Positions 53,119-62,906 of a stretch of DNA of 64,000 nucleotides are shown here, piece by piece. The stretch is from JAOUEA01 sp963790335 (GTDB lineage Bacteria > Actinomycetota > UBA4738 > HRBIN12). The stretch spans positions 248,001 through 312,000 of the forward strand of contig CAWBOB010000001.1 in the NCBI GenBank assembly GCA_963790335.1, in the 5' to 3' direction. The notes under the pieces are model-generated. The model was not told the DNA's origin and did no database searches. It was given only the letters and a program-made list of their open reading frames with translations. Each line of letters starts with the position of its first letter. Positions within the stretch are counted from its first letter, which is position 1. The translations under genes were made by a program, and so were the position numbers.

Positions 53119-54703
53119 CTACCGCTTCGCGTCGGCCAGGATCTGGCGGGCGGCGTTCGCACCCGGACCACCGGTGATGCCTCCGCCCGGGTGGGCGCCC
53201 GAGCCGGCGAGGTAGAGCCCGTCGATCTGCAAGCGGTACCGAGCTTCCCCGTTCAGCGGACGCCACGCGAAGAACTGATCGAGGGCTGGCTCGGCGTGGT
53301 AGACGTGGCCACCCGTGAGACCGTAGTCGGCCTCCATGTCCTCGGGCGTGATGACTTCCCGGGCCTCGACGAGCTCGCCGAGACCGGGCGCGAACCGTTC
53401 TATCGACTTGACCGCGATGTCGGCGAGGCGGTCACGCTCCGACGACCAGTCGCCGTCGCGCAGGTACCGCGGCGCCGCCTGGAACAGGATCGACATCACG
53501 TGTCTACCCTCCGGTGCGAGCGAGGGATCGACGATCGTCGGGATCGTGACCTCGAGCATGGGATCCTCGGCGAGCCGTCCGTACTTGTTGGCGTCCATCG
53601 CCTGCTCGACATGGTCGATCGACATGCCCACCACGATCCTGCCTTGCATGCCGTTCGACATCGGCCCCGTGGAACGTCGGCAGCCCCGAGAGCACCAGGT
53701 TCACCTTGGCGGTGGCGCCCGGCTGGCGGATGTTCTCCGAACGCCAGACCTCGTAGGGATTCAGCTCCACCGGATCGCACAGGCGCAGGGTGCGCTTGGG
53801 ATCGGCCGCCGACACGACGAGCGACGCGTCGATCTCGGTGCCGTCGGCGAGCGTCACGCCCCGCACACGCCCGTCCTTCGACCGGATGCCCACGACCTCG
53901 GCCGCGGTGCGCACATCGACGCCACGTGCCTTCGCCGCGGACTCCAGCGCGCTCGCGAGCGCGCCGGTGCCCCCGCGCGCGAACACGGCCGTGCCGGCCG
54001 CTCCCCCGTCGTTGCCGGCCGAGTCGTTCAGGAACACCGCCGCAGTGCCGGTCGCCCACGGTCCCATCGACGTGAACAGCGCCCCTCGGGTGGTGAGCGG
54101 TCCCCGCACCGCCTCGTCGTCGAAGACCTCCTGGACGAGGTCGGCCACGGCCATGGGCAGCGCTCGGATCGCCTCGCGGCCGGTCCTCGCCCCGAGGTCT
54201 CGGAATGCCTTTCCGAGCCTCAGGCCCATGATCGCATCGGCGATCGAGGGGCTCTTGGCGTCGGGCGGCGTCGCGACGTTGACGTAGGCGAGGAAGCTCG
54301 CGATCGCACGCACCTTGGCGTCGAACCCGACGAACGCGTCGGCGTCGTGCGCGTTGCGTTCGCGCAGCTCGTTCGCCGTGCGGGCCGGATCGCCCCAGAA
54401 GGTCACGGCCGACCCGTCGGGCTGCGGGGCGAACATGCGCACGGCCGGCGTGATCGCCTCGAAGCCGTGCCGCTCGAGCTGCAGATCCTTCACGATCGAG
54501 GCTCGCAACCGCCCCACCGTGTGCGCGATGCCCGGAGCGATCACGCCCTCGGCCGGCGAGGTCGCCCGGAGGATGCCCCCGACCCGGTCGGCGGCCTCGA
54601 GCAGGGTGACCGTTCGTCCGCCCTTCGCGAGGTAGGCCGCGGCGACGAGACCGTTGTGGCCCCCGCCGACGACGACGACGTCCGTCTTGAGCGCCACCTT
54701 CAT
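53119..54703 (-). CDS. PYROXD2/phytoene-dehydrogenase-like FAD oxidoreductase, frameshifted
   Basis: An NAD(P)/FAD-dependent oxidoreductase of about 527 residues. VVVVGGGHNGLVAAAYLAKGG is the FAD motif, LLEAADRVGGIL the second ribose-binding turn, and LYLAGSGAHPGGGITGGPGANAAR the C-terminal FAD signature. Two parts lie in different frames with the junction near 53665 (TFHGA to MSNGMQGRIVVG); one base is in excess. It is a paralog of the next gene upstream and resembles PYROXD2-like proteins rather than carotenoid desaturases, as no prenyl synthase is near. Substrate unknown. Confidence 0.83.
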
Positions 54704-54732
54704 GCGCTACCCCTTCGGTACCTGAGCGCCAC

Positions 54733-56334
54733 CTAGGCGGCCCGCCTTCCGCGCTTGCGCCGCTTGAGGTACTCGCGCGCCGCGATCATGCCGGGCGCGC
54801 CCATGATGCCGCCACCCGGGTGCGTGGCCGATCCACACATCCACAGATCGCGCACGGGCGTCTCGTAGCGCGCCCATCCGGGAACCGGGCGGTTGAAGAA
54901 GAGCTGCTCGAGCGAGAGCTCCCCGGCGAAGATGTTCCCCTCGCTCAGGCCGGTGATGTCTTCGATGTCCTTCGGCGTCACGAACTGGTGGCCCTCGATC
55001 AGCGCCCTGATGTTCGGGAAGCGCTCCTCGAGCGTGTCGATCACGTTCTGCCCGAACGCCTCGCGCTTCGCGTCGTCCCACGGCTCGCCGCCTTCGAGGT
55101 GGTAGGGCGCGTACTGCACGAAGCAGCTCATCACGTGCTTGCCGGGCGGAGCCATGGTCGGATCGACGAGCGTCGGCATGATGCAGTCGATGTAGGGGCG
55201 TTGCGATGGCCGCCCGTACTTGGCGTCGTCGTAGGCACGTTCCATGTAGTCGAGCGAGGGCGAGAACGAGATCGCCCCTCGGAGCCACGGGCCGACGCCG
55301 GGCTTGCACGCGAGCTCGGGCAGGCCGCTGAGCGCCAGATTCACCTTGCCCGAGGAGCCGCGGTACTTGTACCGCATGACCTCGTCGCGGAACGATGGCT
55401 CCAGGTCGCCCTCGTCGAGCAGGTTGATGAAGGTCTGCCGTGAGTCGAGGGAGCTCATCACGACATCGGCCTCGATCTCCTCGCCACTGGAGAGCACCAC
55501 TCCGGTCGCGCGGCCACCCGACGTCTTCACGTTGGCGACGCCGGCTTCCGTTCGGATCTCGACACCGAGCGTGAGCGCGCTGTCGGCGATCGCGGAGGCG
55601 ACCGAGCCGGTGCCACCGCGCGGCACGCCCCAGGCGCGGAACGCCCCGTCGATCTCGCCCATGTAGTGGTGCAACAGCACGTAGGCGGTGCCGGGCGAGC
55701 GCGGACCCTGGAAGGTGCCGATGATGCCCGAGGCGCTCATCGTCGCCTTGAGCGGCTCGGTCTCGAACCACTGATCGAGGAAGTCGGCCGCGCTCATCGT
55801 CATGAGCTGGATGAACGTGGTCTGCATCTTCTTCGGAAGGTCGCGGAACGCCTTCGCGAGCGGTCCGAGCGGCAGCCAATGCCCGGGCGAGATCTTGCCG
55901 GGGTCGGGCGGGGCGATCGAGAGGATCGGCTTGATGAACCGGCCCATCTCGGCCATGAGCTGCCCGTACTCCTCGTAAACCTCGGCGTCGTTCAGGCTCC
56001 AGCGCCGCAGCTCCCGCACGTTCTTGCCGTGGTCGTTCACGCGCCAGAGGTAGTCGTCGTCGAGGGGTGTGATCGTGCCGTCGAGCGGAAGGATCTCCAG
56101 CCCGTGTTTGGCGAGCTCGAGGTCGCGGATGATCTCGGGCCGCAGCAGCGACACGACGTAGCTGAAGACCGAGAACTTGAAGCCGGGCACGATCTCCTCG
56201 GTGAGCGTGGCCCCGCCCAGGATGTGCCGGCGCTCGAGCACGAGCACCTTCAACCCGGCCTTCGCGAGGTACGCGGCGTTCACGAGGCCGTTGTGCCCAC
56301 CTCCGATCACGACCGCGTCGTACCGCTTCGCCAT
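54733..56334 (-). CDS. PYROXD2/phytoene-dehydrogenase-like FAD oxidoreductase
   Basis: A 533-residue oxidoreductase. AVVIGGGHNGLVNAAYLAKAG and LERRHILGGATLTEE form the FAD site, WMCGSATHPGGGIMGAPGMIAARE the C-terminal FAD segment. It is intact, unlike its neighbour. PYROXD2-like proteins are FAD enzymes of uncertain substrate; the divergent stand-alone GcvT-like gene suggests a demethylating or amine-oxidising role as in dimethylglycine dehydrogenase, where the same two activities are fused. That is an inference from position. Confidence 0.88.
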   Translation of the reverse strand: MAKRYDAVVIGGGHNGLVNAAYLAKAGLKVLVLERRHILGGATLTEEIVPGFKFSVFSYVVSLLRPEIIRDLELAKHGLEILPLDGTITPLDDDYLWRVNDHGKNVRELRRWSLNDAEVYEEYGQLMAEMGRFIKPILSIAPPDPGKISPGHWLPLGPLAKAFRDLPKKMQTTFIQLMTMSAADFLDQWFETEPLKATMSASGIIGTFQGPRSPGTAYVLLHHYMGEIDGAFRAWGVPRGGTGSVASAIADSALTLGVEIRTEAGVANVKTSGGRATGVVLSSGEEIEADVVMSSLDSRQTFINLLDEGDLEPSFRDEVMRYKYRGSSGKVNLALSGLPELACKPGVGPWLRGAISFSPSLDYMERAYDDAKYGRPSQRPYIDCIMPTLVDPTMAPPGKHVMSCFVQYAPYHLEGGEPWDDAKREAFGQNVIDTLEERFPNIRALIEGHQFVTPKDIEDITGLSEGNIFAGELSLEQLFFNRPVPGWARYETPVRDLWMCGSATHPGGGIMGAPGMIAAREYLKRRKRGRRAA

Positions 56335-56438
56335 GAAGGATCCTCCGGGTGACTCGAGGTCGACGGAAGCGCACCGAGCATGCCGGGGCTCGCCGGCCGC
56401 TCATGCTAGTCGGGGACCCCGGGCGTCACCAACGCCCC

Positions 56439-56455
56439 CTTGACTAGTGGTCAAG
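56439..56455. promoter_or_regulatory. Operator-like palindrome in the divergent FAD/GcvT intergenic region
   Basis: CTTGAC, five bases (TAGTG), GTCAAG: a 17-bp inverted repeat with perfect 6-base arms in the 212-base region between the divergent FAD oxidoreductase (leftward) and GcvT-like (rightward) genes. Size and symmetry fit a dimeric regulator site such as GntR- or TetR-type. No regulator gene is adjacent. Confidence 0.45.
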
Positions 56456-56546
56456 CGCGCCGGTGCCGGGGCCCGGTGGGCGTCGGCTACCCTACCCGCT
56501 GCCGAGCGCCTTGCGTGCGCCCGTCGAAGCTCGAGGAGGTCCGGCC

Positions 56547-57740
56547 GTGAGCGTGCCCACCGCGTTCTTCCCGCGCCAGGAGGCGCTGAACTCGAAGATG
56601 GCCTGGGGCGAGTGGTCCGGCTACTTCTCGGTGCCGGTCTACGCCGACTTCCACGACATCGAGTACAGCGCGATCCGCGAGGCCGCTGCGGTCATCGACG
56701 TCAGCCCGTTGTACAAGTACGAGGTCTCGGGGCCCGACGCCATGCGCCTGCTCGACCGGGTGATGACCCGCGACATGACGAAGCTGCGGGTCGACCGCGT
56801 CTTCTACTCGCCCTGGTGCGACGAACAGGGCAAGGTCCTCGACGACGGCACGATCGCACGCCTCGACGACACCACCTTCCGCATCACCGCTGCCGACCCC
56901 AGCTTCCGCTGGTTCGCGCTGAACGCGACGGGCCTCGACGCCGAGATCGACGACATCAGCGACCGCACCGCCGCGCTGGCCCTGCAGGGCCGGCTCAGCC
57001 GCGAGGTGCTGCAGGACGCCACCGGTCACGACTGGACCGACCTGAAGTACTTCGGACGCCGCCTGACCGAGATCGCAGGCGTCGCGGTCGACGTGACCCG
57101 CACCGGGTACACCGGGGACCGCGGGTACGAGCTCTTCATGCCCGCCGACCAGGCCCTGCCCGTCTGGGATGCCATCTTCGAGGCGGGCGTGCGATACGGC
57201 ATCTATCCCGTCGGCATCGACGCCATGGACGTCGCCCGTGTGGAAGCCGGCCTGATCCTGATCGAGGCCGAGTACACGAGCGCCCGACACGCGGTCGCGC
57301 CCGAGCAGCAGTATTCCCCCTACGAGCTCGGCTTCGAGCCGCTCGTCGATCTCGGCAAGGGCACCGACTTCACGGGCCGCAGGGCGCTTCGGGCCGAGCA
57401 CGCCGCCGGGGGGCCGGCCCGTCGTCTCGTCGGGCTCGAGCTCGATTGGTCGGGCATCGAGGGCATGTACGCCAAGCACGGTCTCGCCCCCGCGATCAGC
57501 CCGTTCGTGCACCGTGCGCCCGTTCCCGTCTACAAGGAAGGCAAGCAGATCGGCCGCGCCACGTCGGTCACGTGGGGAACCACGATCAAGAAGATGGTCG
57601 GCTTCGGCTCGCTCGATCGAGGACAGGCAGCGCCCGGCACGCGCGTCAGCGTCGAGTGGAGCGTCGAGGGCGAGCGAGGCAAGGTCGGCGCGACCGTCGT
57701 GCCGTTGCCGTTCCTCGACCTCGAGCGCAAGCGCTCGTAG
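56547..57740 (+). CDS. Aminomethyltransferase (GcvT)-like folate-binding protein
   Basis: A 397-residue stand-alone GcvT-domain protein. AVIDVSPLYKYEVSGPDAMRLLDRVMTRDM is the family start, TRTGYTGDRGYELFMPADQALPVWDAIFEAG the folate-binding region, and GIDAMDVARVEAGLILIEAEY follows. The GTG at 56547 has GAGGAGGT before it. GcvH and GcvP are absent, so it is not the glycine cleavage T protein of a normal system. Relatives include dimethylsulfoniopropionate demethylase DmdA and the folate domain of dimethylglycine dehydrogenase; the substrate is open. It is divergent from two FAD oxidoreductases. Confidence 0.85.
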   Translation: MSVPTAFFPRQEALNSKMAWGEWSGYFSVPVYADFHDIEYSAIREAAAVIDVSPLYKYEVSGPDAMRLLDRVMTRDMTKLRVDRVFYSPWCDEQGKVLDDGTIARLDDTTFRITAADPSFRWFALNATGLDAEIDDISDRTAALALQGRLSREVLQDATGHDWTDLKYFGRRLTEIAGVAVDVTRTGYTGDRGYELFMPADQALPVWDAIFEAGVRYGIYPVGIDAMDVARVEAGLILIEAEYTSARHAVAPEQQYSPYELGFEPLVDLGKGTDFTGRRALRAEHAAGGPARRLVGLELDWSGIEGMYAKHGLAPAISPFVHRAPVPVYKEGKQIGRATSVTWGTTIKKMVGFGSLDRGQAAPGTRVSVEWSVEGERGKVGATVVPLPFLDLERKRS

Positions 57741-57798
57741 CGGCCTGCAACGGGAACATCACACCCGGCTCCACCCCGCGGTTCGGCCCTCTGGGAAC

Positions 57799-59826
57799 AT
57801 GGATGTCTCCATGGATCGACGCCCCGGCTTCCGTGCGTTCTTCGTGTCCGCCGCCCTCTCGGGGCTGCTCGGCTTCGCGGTCGGTGTCGCCGGATCGTGG
57901 ATCCTCGGCGTCGCGGTCGGCCTCGTCACGCTCTCGATGGGACTCGCGATCGCGATCCTCGGGCCCGGGAACGCACCGCGACCCGGAGCCGATCCGGGAC
58001 GGCGGAACTTCCTCATCGCTGCCGGCGCCGGCGGGGTCGCCTGGAGCCTGCTCGGGCCGTCGATCGGATGGACCGCTCGCAAGCTCGGCCGGCCCGACCC
58101 GCGGCCGGTGCAGGAAGCGATGGCCACCGACCTCGGTGCGGAGTACATGGAGCTCGTTCGTCGCACCTTCATCCCCCGCCGCTCGGGCGACCTGCAGCTG
58201 GTGTTGGCGCCGTACAACAGCGCGAACTACCCGCAGGAGTCGGTCGCGCTGGTTCCCCGTGACCCCCGAACGAGCCATGCGAGCCCGTGGATGTACCTCG
58301 AGCGCATCCCGCTCGTCGTGCACGCACCCGGCCTCGTGCTCGCGAGCGATTCCGACGAACGGGTGACCCTCGCCGATCTCGCTCCGACCACGGCGAACCT
58401 CATCGGCTTCACCGAGTGGCCCGGCGACCGCGAGGGGCGCCCGCTTCCGCTCGCGACCACCCGATCGCTCTCGCGGCCCAAGGTCGTCGTCACGTTCGTG
58501 ATCGACGGCGGCGGGTGGAACGTGCTCGACGCCTTCCCCGACGATTGGCCGGAGCTCAGGGCGCTCATGGGCGAGAGCGCGAACTTCCGTGACGCGATCA
58601 TGGGCTCGTTCCCGGCGGTCACCGCGTGCGCGCACGCCACGATCGGCACCGGCACGTACCCGAACCGACACGGCGTGACCGGCCACAACCTTCGCGACGA
58701 GCAGGGCGTCGTGCGCAAGGCATACGACACGCCGGGCCTGGCGCGCCCCGACGACATCTGGCTCCCGACGCTCTCCGATCTCTGGCACGAGCAGACGGGG
58801 GCGTGGGTCGGTCAGATCGGATACCAGGTCTGGCACCTCGGCATGATGGGGTTCGGCGGCCGGAACCGGCCGGCCGACGATCTGCCGGTCGGCGTCTTCT
58901 GGGACGAGGACGGCACGGCCACGTGGCAGCCGCACAACCCCGAGCTGTACCGGCTTCCCGCGTCGATGCCATCGTCGGAGACCTACGAGCGCTACGTGGA
59001 GGCGTTCGTCGACCCCGGGTGGGATGCGCAGTTCACGCCGGTCGGCCGACAGTCGCCGTGCTGCAGACCGCCGATCGTGCGCTACCAGGGTGACGTGATC
59101 GAGGCCGCCTTCGATTCGGAGCCCATCGGCGAGAGCGGCGCGACGAGCCTGCTCTCCACGACCTACAAGTCGCCCGACTACACCGGACACGTCTACGGCA
59201 TGGCATCGAAGTGGACCGGGCTGCAGCTGCGCGCGGTCGACGAGCAGCTCGGGCGGCTGCGCCGCATGCTCGACGAGCGGTATCCGGGTGCGTACGCGTT
59301 GATCGTCACGGCCGACCACGGCCAGTGCCCACTACCCGACTCTGTGGGCGGCGTGCGGCTCGATCCGATCCAGCTCGAGCACCTCATCGAGTCACGCTTC
59401 TCGGGACTCACGGGTGTGATCGAGAGCGTCGTCCCGTCGGAGGTGTTCATGAACGTCTCGCGTCTGTGGGACAACGGCGGCGCGACGATCGAGCACGTCG
59501 CAGCGTCGATCGCCGACTACCGCTACCGTCAGAACATCGGGGCCTACGTGCCGCGCAGCGCGATCGAACAGGACCTGCTCGACCAGAAGGAGTTCGCCGC
59601 CGTGTTCGGCACGACGTTCCTGGAGTCGATCGCGACGAGCGACCTCACGCCCTACGGTGAGACCGCGTATCCGGAAGCCGACGAGGATCGGCATCCCGGA
59701 ACCCCTCTAGTCTTCGGCTGGACTACCAGCCACGGTCGATCCACTCCTGCAGATGTGGTGCCTCGGCGCCGACGGTCGTCGATCCGCCGTGGCCGGGGTG
59801 TACCGACGTGTCCGGCGGCATCGTGA
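57799..59826 (+). CDS. Alkaline phosphatase superfamily/type I phosphodiesterase, membrane-anchored
   Basis: A protein of about 640-675 residues. Two hydrophobic helices (about 10-55) are followed by GRRNFLIAAGAGG, which resembles a twin-arginine signal core. The catalytic domain has VTFVIDGGGWN, SFPAVTACAHATIGTGTYPNRHGVTGHN (nucleophile Thr in the TACAHA region) and LIVTADHGQCP, the metal-binding motif of nucleotide pyrophosphatase/phosphodiesterases. The 3' end overlaps the convergent MBL gene by 104 bases, and the last residues look like nonsense. A one-base excess near 59695 would end the protein at 59710 instead, 12 bases short of the next stop. Acts outside the membrane on phosphodiesters; substrate unknown. 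Confidence 0.82.
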   Translation: MDVSMDRRPGFRAFFVSAALSGLLGFAVGVAGSWILGVAVGLVTLSMGLAIAILGPGNAPRPGADPGRRNFLIAAGAGGVAWSLLGPSIGWTARKLGRPDPRPVQEAMATDLGAEYMELVRRTFIPRRSGDLQLVLAPYNSANYPQESVALVPRDPRTSHASPWMYLERIPLVVHAPGLVLASDSDERVTLADLAPTTANLIGFTEWPGDREGRPLPLATTRSLSRPKVVVTFVIDGGGWNVLDAFPDDWPELRALMGESANFRDAIMGSFPAVTACAHATIGTGTYPNRHGVTGHNLRDEQGVVRKAYDTPGLARPDDIWLPTLSDLWHEQTGAWVGQIGYQVWHLGMMGFGGRNRPADDLPVGVFWDEDGTATWQPHNPELYRLPASMPSSETYERYVEAFVDPGWDAQFTPVGRQSPCCRPPIVRYQGDVIEAAFDSEPIGESGATSLLSTTYKSPDYTGHVYGMASKWTGLQLRAVDEQLGRLRRMLDERYPGAYALIVTADHGQCPLPDSVGGVRLDPIQLEHLIESRFSGLTGVIESVVPSEVFMNVSRLWDNGGATIEHVAASIADYRYRQNIGAYVPRSAIEQDLLDQKEFAAVFGTTFLESIATSDLTPYGETAYPEADEDRHPGTPLVFGWTTSHGRSTPADVVPRRRRSSIRRGRGVPTCPAAS

Positions 59827-60357
59827 GGATGCGCTCTCGGATCGACGCGATGATCAGCTCGAAGTCCCCGAGCTCATCGGCCGACGAACCGGGGCCGCCC
59901 GGGAACAGCGTGTCGCCGTCGAACAGCGCCCGGCTCACCGTGTGATGGAAGCTCACGCTTCCCGGCGTGTGACCCGGGGTGTGCAGCACGCGCAGCTCGA
60001 CGCCGTCGGCCACGAGCAGGTCCCCCTCGGACAGCAGTGCGTTCGGCTCCAGGCCGGCGTGCGTTCGGTCCCACACCGGACGGTCGGCGACGTGGAGCAG
60101 GATCGGCGCGTCCACGGCTTCCTGCAGATGGAAGACCGCGTCGACGTGATCCCAGTGTCCATGGGTGCAGGCGATCGCGATGACGCGCCGGTCTGCCACG
60201 GCGTCGAACGATCGGCGCGGCGTCATGGGAGGCGTCGATCACGACGACCTCGGCGTCGCCACCCACGATCCACACGTTGTTCTGTACCTGCTCGGGGCCG
60301 ACACCCGGGAACGTCACGGGTCGCGATCGTGCTGACGAGGTCGACGCGCGGAGGCAC
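59723..60357 (-). CDS. MBL-fold hydrolase (glyoxalase II-like), with two frame changes
   Basis: A metallo-beta-lactamase-fold hydrolase of about 210 residues. ACTHGHWDHVDAV is the metal motif HxHxDH, LRVLHTPGHTPGSVSF gives the next His, and RALFDGDTLFPGG the bridging Asp. The last His is in SVHPGHGGST. The likely start is GTG 60357 (VPPRVDLVSTIATRDVPG), then the frame changes near 60308 and again near 60209 (DASHDAAPI to FDAVADRR); 635 nt has two bases in excess. Members hydrolyse thioesters such as S-lactoylglutathione. With formaldehyde-producing steps nearby a thiol-adduct hydrolase is possible but unproven. Confidence 0.8.
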
Positions 60358-60404
60358 GTGGGCATCGTAGTCGCATGGCGCCGGACCGCCTCTGCGGCGA
60401 GCGG

Positions 60405-61064
60405 TCACCCGCCGTGGGTCGGCCGATGGTCGGTCTCGTCGTCGAACGTGTTGCCTTCCGCCGGGATCGGGGTCGCCTTCAGGATGCGCGCCAGATGCAC
60501 CGTGTTGTGGGCCATCCACCGCGTGGTGCGCTTCGTGTAGTCGTGGTCGGCGCCTCCCGCCTCGATGTAGCTCGGCCCTGGACCGGCGTCGCCCACCCAG
60601 TAGGTGTCGGCGTTCGGAGGGATCGCGCACCCCAGGTGCGACAGGTTGAACAACGTGGTCTCCGCAGCGGCGTGCGCACCGTCCTCGTTGCCGGTCACGA
60701 CGACGCACCCCACCTTGTTGTAGAGCGGGTACTGGCCGACCTCGTTCGTGTCGTTGTAGGTGCCGTCGAGCCGCTCGATCACCATCTGCGCGACGGAGCC
60801 CCGCACGCCGAACCAGATCGGCGTGCCGATGCAGATGATGTCGGCCGCGAGCACCTTCTTCAGGATGGTCGGCCACTCGTCGCCTTCGCCCTCGTCGGAA
60901 CTGACGCCGAACCGCACGCGGTGGTCGGTGATGCGCACGATCTCGGTCTCGACGTCCATCGTGTCCCACCACGCCTTCACCTTCAGCATGAGCGCCTCGG
61001 TGTTGGAGACCTCGGGTGCGTACTTCAGGGTGCAGTTCAGCATCACGGCTTTCAGGCTCGCCAT
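60405..61064 (-). CDS. Flavodoxin-fold NAD(P)H-dependent oxidoreductase
   Basis: A 219-residue protein of the NADPH-dependent FMN reductase family. KAVMLNCTLKYAPEVSNTEALMLKV is the P-loop-like FMN phosphate region, ICIGTPIWFGVRGSVAQMVIERLDG the FMN ring-binding stretch, and CVVVTGNEDGAHAAAETTLFNLSHLGCAIPPN follows. Start ATG 61064 is supported by GAGGAGG upstream. Such enzymes reduce FMN, quinones or aromatic substrates. It is divergent from the aconitase X genes. Confidence 0.87.
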   Translation of the reverse strand: MASLKAVMLNCTLKYAPEVSNTEALMLKVKAWWDTMDVETEIVRITDHRVRFGVSSDEGEGDEWPTILKKVLAADIICIGTPIWFGVRGSVAQMVIERLDGTYNDTNEVGQYPLYNKVGCVVVTGNEDGAHAAAETTLFNLSHLGCAIPPNADTYWVGDAGPGPSYIEAGGADHDYTKRTTRWMAHNTVHLARILKATPIPAEGNTFDDETDHRPTHGG

Positions 61065-61154
61065 CTGCGGTCCTCCTCGCTCGATCGCCCGCGGCGCACG
61101 TCGTGACCGCTGCCGCCATCGTGCCACACGGCGCGTCCGTGGCAGGATGCGCGC

Positions 61155-62425
61155 ATGAGCGGTTCTCCGACGATCGCGTTGTCCGACGGCGACCGCGCCG
61201 CGCTCGCGGGTGATCGAGGCGAGGCCGTGCGGCTCGCGATGCGCATCATCACCCGCGTCGCGCAGGCGATGCAGGCTCGCGCGCTGCTCGACGTCACGCG
61301 GGCACACATCGACGGCTGCCTGTATCACGGCCGGGCAGGGCTCGACTTCGCACGGAAGCTGGCCGACGGAGGAGCCCGCGTCGCGGTGCCCACGACGCTG
61401 AACGTGTCGTCGCTCGACCTGCTGCACCCCGAGCTCGTGCGACCTCGACGACGCACGAGCGACCGATGCCCGAGCCCTCATGGATGCGTACGTCTCGATG
61501 GGCTGCCTGCCGACCTGGACGTGCGCCCCGTACCAGCTTCCCGAGCGCCCGATCCTGGGTGAGCACGTGGCGTGGGCGGAATCCAATGCGATCGTGTTCG
61601 CGAACTCGGTGCTCGGAGCGCGCACGGACCGCTACGGCGACTTCATCGACATCTGCTGTGCGATCACCGGCCGCGCGCCCGCCGCAGGGCTGCATCTGGA
61701 CCGCGAACGACGTGCCCGCGCCGATCTTCAGGGTCCGAGACGTGCCCGAGCGGTTGTGGCGTGATGAGGCCGCGTTCGCAGCCGTCGGTCACATCGTCGG
61801 GCGCGCGACCGGCTCCGTGGTACCGGCGATCACCGGGCTTCCCACGGACACGACCGAAGACCAGCTGAAGGCCCTCGGTGCGGCTGCGGCGTCGTCGGGC
61901 GCGGTCGCGATGTTCCACGCGGTGGGCATCACCCCAGAGGCGCCCACCCTCGACGCTGCGACGGCAGGGGGCCGACCGGCCATCGACGTGCCGGTCGACA
62001 TCGCTGCGCTGCGGGCGGCGCGCGATGAGCTCTCGACCGTCGAGGCCGGCGCCGCCGTCGGGAGCGTCAGCCTGGGAACGCCGCACTGCTCCGTGAGCGA
62101 GCTCGAGCGCCTGGCCGAGCTGGTGCGCGACCGCACCCTCGCCATCCCCGTCTACGTGAACACCGGTCGTGACGTGCTCGCGCAGGTTCCCGGCCCGGCC
62201 GCCTCGCTCCGGGAAGCGGGCGTCACCGTCGTCACCGATACCTGCACGTACGTCACGCCCATCATCGAGCGCGCGACGACGCCGGTCGTGACGAACTCCG
62301 GCAAGTGGGCGTGGTACGCGCCGGGCAACCTGGGCTTCGACGTGGCTTTCGCCACCCTCGAGGAGTGCGTCGAGTCGGCGGTGGCGGGACGGCTCGAGCG
62401 CGACGACGCGGTGTGGGGCGCATGA
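61155..62425 (+). CDS. Aconitase X large subunit, with two frame changes
   Basis: The catalytic subunit of aconitase X (PF04412), about 422 residues. ARALLDVTRAHIDGCLYHGRAGLDFARKLADGGARVAVPTTLN is the family opening, GDFIDICCAITGRAPAAGLH gives the Cys ligands of the iron-sulfur site, and GTPHCSVSELERLA and VTNSGKWAWYAPGNLG end the domain. Frame changes are near 61444 and 61697, two bases in excess. Bacterial two-subunit (type IIb) AcnX dehydrates cis-3-hydroxy-L-proline to a pyrroline carboxylate; archaeal IIa acts on mevalonate phosphate. The bacterial activity is the likelier one; no other hydroxyproline gene is visible. Confidence 0.83.
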
Positions 62426-62844
62426 CGAGCGCGACCGGCCGTGCGCGCACGCTCGCCCCGGGTCTCGCCACCGGTGAGGTGCTCGTGCTCGCCGAGCCGC
62501 TGAGCTTCTGGGGAGGGCTCGACCCCGAGACCGGCACGCTCATCGATGCGCACCACCCGCAGACGGGCGTCTCGCTCACGGCGACCGTGCTGGTCATGCG
62601 GTCGGGCCGCGGGTCGAGCTCGAGCTCCTACGTGCTGGCCGAGGCGATCCGTGCCGGCACCGCGCCCGTCGCGGTGGTGTTGGCCGAGGCCGACCCGATC
62701 GTTGCGCTCGGAGCCATCGTCGCCCGCGAGCTGTACGGCATCGCGGTGCCCGTCGTCGTCGTGCCGGCGCCGGGCCTCAGCACCGGCCAGCGGGCGACGG
62801 TGCGAGCAGGCGACGACGGCGATGCACACGTCGCGCTCGTCTGA
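62422..62844 (+). CDS. Aconitase X small (swivel) subunit
   Basis: A 140-residue swivel-domain protein of AcnX (PF01989). EVLVLAEPLSFWGGLDPETGTLIDAHHPQTG is the substrate-binding strand-loop, and VMRSGRGSSSSSYVLAEAIRAGTAPVAVVL the glycine/serine-rich loop that closes on the substrate. Separate small subunits mark the type II enzymes. Its ATG overlaps the large-subunit stop by four bases, so the two are co-translated in equal amounts. Confidence 0.87.
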   Translation: MTSATGRARTLAPGLATGEVLVLAEPLSFWGGLDPETGTLIDAHHPQTGVSLTATVLVMRSGRGSSSSSYVLAEAIRAGTAPVAVVLAEADPIVALGAIVARELYGIAVPVVVVPAPGLSTGQRATVRAGDDGDAHVALV

Positions 62845-62906
62845 GACCGCCCCTCTACGGAGCCACGGGACCCTGGGCGTTCCGAGGGCGCCGATAGACT
62901 CGATCG

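Noticed and set aside
56547..57740. Glycine cleavage T protein
   Set aside because: No GcvH, GcvP or glycine riboswitch nearby, and its neighbours are FAD oxidoreductases.
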